Part shown: piece by piece, positions 8,388 through 14,513 of the stretch
Numbering within the stretch: the first letter of the stretch is position 1
Layout of the letters: the number at the start of each line of letters is the position of its first letter
Assembly: GCF_900100945.1 (NCBI RefSeq)
Contig: NZ_FNCG01000011.1
Span: 124,001-188,000 of the forward strand
Direction of reading: 5' to 3'
DNA: 64,000 nucleotides
Origin: Mucilaginibacter gossypii
GTDB taxonomy: Bacteria; Bacteroidota; Bacteroidia; Sphingobacteriales; Sphingobacteriaceae
The notes under the pieces: model-generated
Databases searched by the model: none
What the model was told of the DNA's origin: nothing
The model's input: only the letters and a program-made list of their open reading frames with translations
Made by a program: the position numbers and the translations under genes

Positions 8388-8789
8388 ATGAAACCATTTT
8401 TTTATAAAAGGCGATTTTTCTTCATTCCGCTTGGGGTGATCGCTTGCCTGGCCGTCATCAGCTTTGTGGTAATGCAGCTGTGGAATAATTTATTGCCGGA
8501 TATTTTACATGTAACAACCATTACTTACTGGCAGGCCGTTGGCATATTTATTTTATGCAAGATTTTGTTTGGTTTTGGGAAAGGCGGCCCTAAAGGCGGA
8601 GGAGGTGCGCCCTGGATGCGCGGACGCATGGCTGAACGTTTTAAAAATATGAGCCCTGAAGACAGAGATAAATTCCGCGCTCAGTGGGAAGACCGCATGT
8701 GCGGATGGAAAGGCCACGGGCATGGCAGGTTTAGCCGTGACTGGGACGATTTTAAGACTACCACAAACGAAGAAAAGAAGGCTGAGTAA
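8388..8789 (+). CDS. Two-helix membrane protein with Gly/His-rich tail, sigma-factor partner
   Basis: The 133-residue protein has two transmembrane helices (about 10-32 and 44-63), then a Gly-rich stretch (FGKGGPKGGGG) and a charged cytosolic or periplasmic tail. The tail includes MSPEDRDKFRAQWEDRM, reminiscent of the helical metal/stress-sensor motif of CpxP/Spy-like proteins, and a GHGHGRF segment. It sits in one transcript with the ECF sigma gene. A role as sensor or modulator of the sigma factor is inference. Confidence 0.7.
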   Translation: MKPFFYKRRFFFIPLGVIACLAVISFVVMQLWNNLLPDILHVTTITYWQAVGIFILCKILFGFGKGGPKGGGGAPWMRGRMAERFKNMSPEDRDKFRAQWEDRMCGWKGHGHGRFSRDWDDFKTTTNEEKKAE

Positions 8790-8876
8790 GCGATCAGGAA
8801 TATCAGCTTTAAGCTTTATGCATTCCGCTTTCAGTTCTAAATAAATTTATATTTATCTACCTCAAATAACATAACA

Positions 8877-9092
8877 ATGGATGTACTGGTATTTGCAACA
8901 AGTGTACGGCAGAGACGGCAGGTGAGCCGGGTACAAAATTTATTAACCAAAATACCCGCCATAGCCCAATGGAACTTTGACCTGGAAGACTGCGATAATA
9001 TTTTACGGGTGGAAGCTAAGGATCTTTCGCCTCGTTATATCGAATCGTTGTTGCAAAACGCCGGCATCTATTGCCAGGAGCTGGATTACTAA
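8877..9092 (+). CDS. Small ferredoxin-fold (HMA-like) protein without CxxC
   Basis: A 71-residue soluble protein whose predicted beta-alpha-beta-beta-alpha-beta order (MDVLVFATSV, VQNLLTKIPAIAQWNFD, ILRVEAKD, YIESLLQNAG) resembles heavy-metal-associated domains, but the metal-binding CxxC loop is replaced by SVRQRRQ. Close relatives appear to be common in Bacteroidota. It follows the sigma factor and Gly/His-rich membrane gene on the same strand, 87 nt apart, so it may belong to the same regulon. The function is unknown. Confidence 0.65.
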   Translation: MDVLVFATSVRQRRQVSRVQNLLTKIPAIAQWNFDLEDCDNILRVEAKDLSPRYIESLLQNAGIYCQELDY

Positions 9093-9323
9093 TACCTGTT
9101 TACAATGACGGCCGCGCTTGAACGTAAGGTGAGATCCGATGGGACCATATCTTGTTAAGCATCCCTGTTACAGGATACATTTATGGCCCGGTGGTTCAAA
9201 TCCCTAACGCTGCTGCGGCGGTAATATGGGTGTTCTTCCCAATAATAGTGCTTTAGGGCTTTTGGCTGTGCAAAGGCTATTGGTTAAAAAGAAATTCAAA
9301 AATTTAGTTAAGTGATTGTTTGG

Positions 9324-9351
9324 CAGCCCGGCTTATTTTTTAGCCGGGCTG
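9324..9351. terminator. GC-rich hairpin at the 3' end of the VOC gene
   Basis: cagcccggct (9324-9333) pairs with agccgggctg (9342-9351) around an A/T-only loop. The stem overlaps the stop codon of the leftward VOC gene, and the plus strand continues into gtttattt. It may serve transcripts from either side. Confidence 0.5.
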
Positions 9352-9821
9352 TTTATTTCAATCCAGTAGCCATCCGGATCCTGGAAATAAAGTTGCAATA
9401 CGCCATCTGCCCGGTAGGTAGGTTCTTTACTGTCACCTTTCCAGTTTGAGTAAGGGATATTCATTTGATCGAGTGTTTTTGCAAACTCTTTTACCGACGA
9501 AACGGTGAAGCAAAGGTGTACGCCTTTAACCTGTTTTTCGTTGCGTTCAGCCTGTATAACATGTAGTTTCACATTATTGCCAAGGCTATACCATTGGTGT
9601 ACGGTATCGGCAAAGGGGTTGTCAACTTTTTTAAGGTGTAATACTTTGGTATAAAATTCGGTGCTTTTTTTAAGGTTACCGGTAGTAATGGCAATATGAT
9701 CAATTACCGGTGAGATATCGGTACCGTTTTGGGCTTTGCAAACCACAGGCAAAAGCACAGTTATTGCCAGCAGCAACGTGGTTAGTTTGGCTGTTTTAAA
9801 GATTATTGATAAAGATCTCAT
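9333..9821 (-). CDS. Exported VOC-family (glyoxalase-like) protein
   Basis: A 162-residue protein with an N-terminal signal peptide (about 1-30, ending VVCKAQ) followed by one vicinal-oxygen-chelate domain: IDHIAITTGNLKKSTEFYTK, VHLCFTV and QLYFQDPDGYWIEI. Metal ligands typical of VOC proteins are present (H in DHIAI, H in VHLCF, E in WIEI). A periplasmic location is unusual for lyase or dioxygenase members, so a binding or scavenging role is possible. Substrate unknown. Confidence 0.85.
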   Translation of the reverse strand: MRSLSIIFKTAKLTTLLLAITVLLPVVCKAQNGTDISPVIDHIAITTGNLKKSTEFYTKVLHLKKVDNPFADTVHQWYSLGNNVKLHVIQAERNEKQVKGVHLCFTVSSVKEFAKTLDQMNIPYSNWKGDSKEPTYRADGVLQLYFQDPDGYWIEINSPAKK

Positions 9822-9904
9822 TGTTAGGATTTGTAATTTAAATGCCTAAAGATATAGGTTTAGCATTATGGTTAAAGTAATGCACAAATAAATTACACAA
9901 GCAT

Positions 9905-10135
9905 TCAATGAAAACTGAATATCAATTTTTCGTCCTCGTGATTAATACAATTGATATTGTGTAAATTCCAGTCATTAATATCAATAAGGCCCGCATCGGT
10001 CCTGTAATGACTGTCATCAACAGGGCATTTTACTACATATCCAATATCTTTAATCAGCACAATTATTGGTCTTGCACCGCAAACCTTGCAGCAGTTACAA
10101 TCAACCGATCCTGGTATATTAACATAGCCCCTCAT
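9905..10135 (-). CDS. Small Cys-rich protein (76 aa), possible zinc ribbon
   Basis: Two cysteine clusters, CNCCKVCG (about residues 13-20) and YVVKCPVDDSHYR (about 33-45), suggest a small metal-binding ribbon. There is no signal peptide or membrane helix. No specific family is recognised. It is a single gene with a 440-nt gene-poor region behind it. Confidence 0.55.
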   Translation of the reverse strand: MRGYVNIPGSVDCNCCKVCGARPIIVLIKDIGYVVKCPVDDSHYRTDAGLIDINDWNLHNINCINHEDEKLIFSFH

Positions 10136-10619
10136 ACTTCATCCGGCGTTTAATTAAGTTTTTAATTGCGATTGGTTATCAGGTCAATCAACTTGTTAAA
10201 GTAGTCGTATTTTATCCCAAAAAGTTAAAAAAATACTAATTGAGAATAAAATCCTCCATGAAAATATAATACGTATGAAACTGGGTTTATGTTACTGCCC
10301 TTTGCAGATTATTATTTATTTAAGGAGATAATAATAGTTGTTTGTGTTTTGCAGTACCGTTTTATATTAATTTAACGCTGCAAACAGCTATGGAGCAATA
10401 TGATTATTAATGCTTATAGCCTTTCTGGCCATCGGTTTTCTGTTTGTTTGGATTAATCAGGTTATGGAGCGACGGAGTTCCTGAGTTGTCGCTTGAAATA
10501 GTTTTCGACTGATGATTATCCTACTGTAACATTCCTTTTACCGCTTTGTTGCCGCACTCTTATGGCATGATAACTGTTTGGCCATAGTTTATCTATCGAA
10601 AACTAATAAATCATTTGCT
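10136..10619. other. Gene-poor intergenic region
   Basis: These 484 nt are AT-rich and hold no gene above 30 codons. The only candidate is a 24-codon hydrophobic ORF at 10410-10484, listed separately. No clear promoter or repeat was identified. Confidence 0.5.
10410..10484 (+). CDS. Possible 24-residue membrane microprotein
   Basis: ATG to TGA encodes MLIAFLAIGFLFVWINQVME followed by RRSS, a single hydrophobic helix with a basic end. Its start codon overlaps the stop of a six-codon frame (TAATG), which may imply coupling. With so few codons, coding is uncertain. Confidence 0.22.
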   Translation: MLIAFLAIGFLFVWINQVMERRSS

Positions 10620-10766
10620 ATGAAAACTACTGTTTCACGCTCAATTTCATTATTAATATTAGCAGCAATGGGCTTTACAAGCTGTTCGACCGAATACCGG
10701 GAACGACACAGGCGACGACACGACGAAAGGGTTCGTGTACACGAACGCGTAGTTATACATAATTAA
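10620..10766 (+). CDS. Small Arg-rich lipoprotein (48 aa)
   Basis: Starting at ATG 10620, the protein has a short basic n-region, a hydrophobic core (ISLLILAAMG) and a lipobox-like FTSC at about residues 18-21, then a very basic mature part rich in Arg and His (ERHRRRHDERVRVHERVV). The mature lipopeptide would be about 28 residues. Small basic lipoproteins of this type recur in Sphingobacteriaceae; function unknown. A strong terminator follows. Confidence 0.7.
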   Translation: MKTTVSRSISLLILAAMGFTSCSTEYRERHRRRHDERVRVHERVVIHN

Positions 10767-10782
10767 AACAAGTAAATACAGC

Positions 10783-10817
10783 AAAACAGGCCGTGCTGAT
10801 GAAGCACGGCCTGTTTT
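10783..10817. terminator. Bidirectional terminator
   Basis: aaaacaggccgtgct (10783-10797) pairs perfectly with 10803-10817 around a five-base loop. Flanking A and T runs make it a terminator for both the small lipoprotein gene and the convergent gene at 10857. Confidence 0.9.
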
Positions 10818-10856
10818 GTTTATGGCGTTTAAAAACCGGGATTGTTTATGGTAAAA

Positions 10857-11057
10857 TCAATCGTTCCAGAGGTGCCGTGAATGAAGGCTACCTTCCAGTT
10901 TGTTTTTAATCATAAGGTCGTCTTTATGCAAAATGCAATCGCCCTGATTGATGTCTTCTTCGGCAGTAACTTTGATGATGCTGCCTGATATCTGTTCAAC
11001 TATACTTGATAAAGTAAAGATCTCTGAGTCGGGTATTTGTACGGTTAATATTGCCAT
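10857..11057 (-). CDS. Hypothetical protein (66 aa)
   Basis: No family is recognised. The protein starts MAILTVQIPDSEIFTLSSIV, has a mixed beta/alpha pattern and acidic middle (AEEDINQGD), and ends with an aromatic-His tail (HSRHLWND). It has no membrane segment. The size and N-terminus recall antitoxin-like small proteins, but no toxin partner is adjacent, so this is not claimed. Confidence 0.55.
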   Translation of the reverse strand: MAILTVQIPDSEIFTLSSIVEQISGSIIKVTAEEDINQGDCILHKDDLMIKNKLEGSLHSRHLWND

Positions 11058-11167
11058 GGGTAGATGATGTTATTTTTAATAATTCAAAAATATGGCAATA
11101 AAATTTACCCAATGTTTTATGAAAGTAAAATTTAAATAACCTTTATTTTACAAATGTATCAACAATA

Positions 11168-12025
11168 TTAATTCACAGTTTTAGTTATCAGCACCCAGTC
11201 GACAATGGTTTTGGCATCACCGGCTTTTATTTTGTTAACTGTATTTTCTGATAAGCCATGATAGGGTTTGGTAACCTTGTTAACACCACCAGGATAGCCA
11301 CCACCTAATGCAAAATTAAGGATGATGAATTTTTTGTTATCAAAAGCCCAGCGGCCATATTTTTCAACCATTGCTTTTGTTACTGTATAGGTAATTTTGC
11401 CATCAACCTTAAAAACAAGGCTCTCAGGCAACCAGTCTACCGAATATACATGCCACTGGGTAACATCAATGCCTGCGGGGAAAAATACACGTTTTGCAAG
11501 CGGCGTATCGCCAAAATAGCCGGGGCCATGTAAAGCATGGCTTACCCAGCTTGAGTCGCCTACGGTTTCCATTACGTCAATTTCGCCGCAATTGGGCCAT
11601 TTACCGTTTCCAAGCAGCCAAAAGGCTGGCCATAGGCCTGCGCCTGCCGCCATTTTCATTCTGCATGAGGCAGTACCATATGTAAACTCCATTTTAGCTC
11701 GGGTATTAATGCGGCCTGAAATGAAATCATATTTACGCTGCTCTTTACTGGTAAAGCCGGGTTTATATAAAGCCTTTAAAACAAGCGCGCCGTTTTCTGC
11801 ACCTTCGGCTTTACCATCTATCATATAAATGGTAGCCGCCGAATCAACATAGGCCTGCTGCTCGTCATTAACAGTGTTGCCCGTAACTTCAACATTCCAC
11901 CTGCTCCTGTTGAGGGTTGGTTTATTAAAATCTTCAAAGAAAACAGTATCCGTAGTTTTATTCTGAGCGAATGCCTGTAATGCTAATAAAAGTGGAGCTG
12001 ATAGCAGCAGATATTTTAGATTCAT
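11168..12025 (-). CDS. Secreted GH16 family beta-glucanase
   Basis: A 285-residue exported protein with signal peptide (1-20, ending QAFAQ). The GH16 catalytic signature GEIDVMETVG is intact: E148 as nucleophile, D150 and E153 as acid/base. Other family features are WPAFWLLG, the HALHGPGYFG segment and WHVYSVDWLPESLVFKVDG. GH16 enzymes cut beta-1,3- or beta-1,3/1,4-glucans (laminarin, lichenan) and related polymers. No sugar transport genes are adjacent, so the exact polymer is open. Confidence 0.92.
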   Translation of the reverse strand: MNLKYLLLSAPLLLALQAFAQNKTTDTVFFEDFNKPTLNRSRWNVEVTGNTVNDEQQAYVDSAATIYMIDGKAEGAENGALVLKALYKPGFTSKEQRKYDFISGRINTRAKMEFTYGTASCRMKMAAGAGLWPAFWLLGNGKWPNCGEIDVMETVGDSSWVSHALHGPGYFGDTPLAKRVFFPAGIDVTQWHVYSVDWLPESLVFKVDGKITYTVTKAMVEKYGRWAFDNKKFIILNFALGGGYPGGVNKVTKPYHGLSENTVNKIKAGDAKTIVDWVLITKTVN

Positions 12026-12155
12026 TTGAAGTGTGAGATAAGGGTTTAAAAGTAGATAAATTGGATGACACGAATTTAGTATTTACCAATTGCGATCATA
12101 ATTTTACAGTAACGTCCCGGTTTGAAACTTAGAAGATACATTGACAAATAAACAA

Positions 12156-12187
12156 ATTGAGAATCTCTGCTTGCATTGTTATATTTG
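12156..12187 (+). promoter_or_regulatory. Bacteroidota-type promoter
   Basis: A -33 element aTTG (12156-12159) and a perfect -7 element TATATTTG (12180-12187, consensus TAnnTTTG) are separated by 20 nt. The ATG at 12209 follows 21 nt later, giving a short leader. Confidence 0.65.
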
Positions 12188-12208
12188 TGTAATACTCATC
12201 TTAAGGTC

Positions 12209-12490
12209 ATGGGTAATACCACAGCAAATTTATATTTCAGGTCAAAACAGGTTTCATTAATAATGTTGGCGGTAACAGCTATCATTTGGTCCAGGTTGCT
12301 ATTCTTTCTTTTTAATGACCCTGAAGGCCCAAATCTTTTAATAGTTGGAGGTTTGGCACTGGCTGTATTTTTGTTATCCTGGGCAGTATATATATTTATC
12401 CCGTCCAAAATGAATGGTTTTAAACGCATTTCTGCAGCAATTTGTATCCAAATACTATTGATTATTGGTCTTTATTTTTGCATGAAGTAA
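12209..12490 (+). CDS. Small integral membrane protein (93 aa)
   Basis: ATG 12209 gives MGNTTANLYFRSKQVSL and three hydrophobic helices (about residues 15-34, 42-63 and 74-92). It is preceded by a well-formed promoter. No family is recognised. A TTG at 12176 is in frame, but it lies inside the promoter and is rejected. Confidence 0.7.
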   Translation: MGNTTANLYFRSKQVSLIMLAVTAIIWSRLLFFLFNDPEGPNLLIVGGLALAVFLLSWAVYIFIPSKMNGFKRISAAICIQILLIIGLYFCMK

Positions 12491-12589
12491 TTTCCCGTCT
12501 TTCTCAAAATCTTTAAACCTGGCCTGCATCAGCAATTTTACCCTCTAATTACCTTTACTTTTTTAAATTGCAGTCTTATACATATTTAT

Positions 12590-13855
12590 ATGCACAGTAG
12601 TGGTTTTTTGAAGGTATTCGCAATTATTGCGTTGATTAGTTTGTTGTTTGATTGGTACATCCATTCCGGCCTTAAAACCTTAACTGCCGACTGGCAATCA
12701 AACCTGTGGCGCAATGTTGTTTTATGGGGGTATTTGATCACATCTGTTGGTGTAACTGCGTTGTTTTTAATTGGCTTTGGCGCTTTTAGTACAGCAAGCG
12801 GCATGCGCCCGTTTCATGAGTGGATGCTAAGCCTGTTCCTGACGTTTTTTATTACCAAATTGGTTTTCATAATCGTGCTATCCCTCGGCGATCTTGGGCG
12901 GTTTTTCGTAGGTGTATTCAACTTGATCAGTGATTCGGGCAGGGTTGCCGGGCAGCCGGCTTTTCCGGGCCGGCGTAAGTTCATCAGTGAAATAGCGGTA
13001 CTGGTGGCTGCCGTGCCTTTTACTTCGTTTTTTTATGCCATGCTTAAAGGTAAATATGATTATAAGCTGCACAAAACCACCCTTTATTTTGATGATTTGC
13101 CCGATGCTTTCGATGGCTTTACCATCACCCAGCTTTCTGACATCCATTCGGGAAGTTTTGATAATACCGAGGCTATGCAACGCGGTATCGACCTGGCTAA
13201 AGCGCAAAAAAGCGACCTGTTTGTTTTTACCGGCGACCTGGTGAATAATGCAGCATCGGAAATTGAGCCTTATATTGACAGGTTTGGGCAGATCAAAGCG
13301 CCTTACGGACAGTTTTCCATTTTAGGTAACCACGATTACGGTGATTATATCCATTGGGATAACATGCAGGAAAAGGCAGCCAATCTCGATAAACTTAAAC
13401 AACATCACAAAGCCTTAGGCTACCGTTTGCTGCTGGATGAAAATGTAACCATTGAAAAAGGCGGGCAATCGATCTCCCTCATCGGGATCCAAAACTGGGG
13501 CAAAGGTTTCATCCAGATAGGCGATTTGAATAAGGCGCTTCAGGACGTACCCCAGGATGCCTTTAAAATACTGCTTTCGCATGACCCTACCCATTGGGAA
13601 GAACAGGTTCGTTATAACCCAACAACCATTCATCTTACCTTGTCGGGCCATACTCACGGCGCGCAGTTTGGTGTAGAGATTCCCGGCTTTAGGTGGAGCC
13701 CGGTAAAATACCGTTATGTTGACTGGGCCGGCCTCGCTAATGAAAATAACCGATATCTGTACGTAAACCGTGGTTTTGGTTTCCTGGCATTTTCTGGAAG
13801 GTTAGGTATTTGGCCGGAGGTTACAGTTATTGAGCTGAAGAAAAAGGTGGTGTAA
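12590..13855 (+). CDS. Membrane-anchored metallophosphoesterase (YaeI-like)
   Basis: The 421-residue protein has about four N-terminal membrane helices (residues 5-20, 43-66, 76-98 and 128-150) and a C-terminal calcineurin-like phosphoesterase domain. All metal-binding motifs are present: SDIHSG, FTGDLVNN, GNHDYGD and SGHTHGAQFG. Relatives hydrolyse phosphodiesters, including lipid-linked pyrophosphates, at the membrane surface. Substrate unknown; no operon partner. Confidence 0.9.
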   Translation: MHSSGFLKVFAIIALISLLFDWYIHSGLKTLTADWQSNLWRNVVLWGYLITSVGVTALFLIGFGAFSTASGMRPFHEWMLSLFLTFFITKLVFIIVLSLGDLGRFFVGVFNLISDSGRVAGQPAFPGRRKFISEIAVLVAAVPFTSFFYAMLKGKYDYKLHKTTLYFDDLPDAFDGFTITQLSDIHSGSFDNTEAMQRGIDLAKAQKSDLFVFTGDLVNNAASEIEPYIDRFGQIKAPYGQFSILGNHDYGDYIHWDNMQEKAANLDKLKQHHKALGYRLLLDENVTIEKGGQSISLIGIQNWGKGFIQIGDLNKALQDVPQDAFKILLSHDPTHWEEQVRYNPTTIHLTLSGHTHGAQFGVEIPGFRWSPVKYRYVDWAGLANENNRYLYVNRGFGFLAFSGRLGIWPEVTVIELKKKVV

Positions 13856-13941
13856 CGTTATAAAATAAGGATTTGATTTATCCGGCTTGATTTGTGGCAG
13901 GGTTTTTATGCTTATTATACTAAGCATTTAAACTTAAAATT

Positions 13942-14157
13942 ATGGCAACTAATAATATAAAAAGGATAGGCAAACAAGGTCCCCAGGTACAGCATCAGCA
14001 TAGCAATGCCTGGCAAGTGATGAAGCCTTTTGTACATTTTGGTGTGAAAGCGATAAGCGCAATAGCCCATACGCTGATCTACATTATAAAACATATTCCC
14101 AAACCTGATTCGCCTAAACCTTCCGGGCAAAAAGGCGGTAAGGTCATCAAAATATGA
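13942..14157 (+). CDS. Small basic protein (71 aa), unrecognised
   Basis: Starts MATNNIKRIGKQGPQVQHQH, has one moderately hydrophobic helix (about residues 30-50) and a Pro/Lys/Gly-rich tail (IPKPDSPKPSGQKGGKVIKI). The high Lys content suggests nucleic-acid or membrane-surface contact, but no function is known. A terminator follows within 10 nt, which supports a real, monocistronic gene. Confidence 0.6.
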   Translation: MATNNIKRIGKQGPQVQHQHSNAWQVMKPFVHFGVKAISAIAHTLIYIIKHIPKPDSPKPSGQKGGKVIKI

Positions 14158-14163
14158 AATAGT

Positions 14164-14192
14164 AAGCCCGGTATATTCATATCGGGCTTTTG
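14164..14192 (+). terminator. Terminator of the 71-aa protein gene
   Basis: aagcccggtat (14164-14174) pairs with atatcgggctt (one G-U pair), followed by tttggg. It starts seven nt after the stop codon. Confidence 0.75.
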
Positions 14193-14513
14193 GGTAATCC
14201 AGTACTGGTTATCAACCGTTATTAAACGGAATAAAATACCGTGTTTTCACGGGTTGCGGGACCGTTTTTAAATGGCGAGATTTAAGCGTTGATTAAATCA
14301 TGCAAAACAAGAACTGCCATTACCTATCACTGGTTGCTAATATTGCCTTCAATAATAATTGATATAATATTGAAAACCTAAACCTTAACTTTAACCTTGT
14401 CCTTACACCCGTCAGTTTGATGGGTGTTTTTTGTTTTATACCAGGTCAAATTCATAAGCGTTCAGTAAGTGGCTTGTTGTTTAAATTACAATTTGTACTT
14501 ACTTTCACCCTCA
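14193..14513. other. Intergenic region with an orphan terminator, possible small RNA
   Basis: No coding frame is supported. A hairpin acacccgtca/tgatgggtgt at 14405-14427 runs into a T tract (14427-14436), a typical terminator, but the preceding gene already ends at its own terminator at 14192. A second stem is possible at about 14224-14267 (aaacgg with ccgttt, then ttt). A short untranslated transcript between the two terminators would explain this. No promoter was identified with confidence. Confidence 0.35.
14405..14436 (+). terminator. Rho-independent terminator with no gene upstream
   Basis: A ten-pair stem with a small loop is followed by a run of T with one G. It lies 78 nt before the next gene's start. 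Confidence 0.75.

Noticed and set aside
10857..11057. Antitoxin of a toxin-antitoxin pair
   Set aside because: No toxin-like gene is adjacent and the fold is not recognised.
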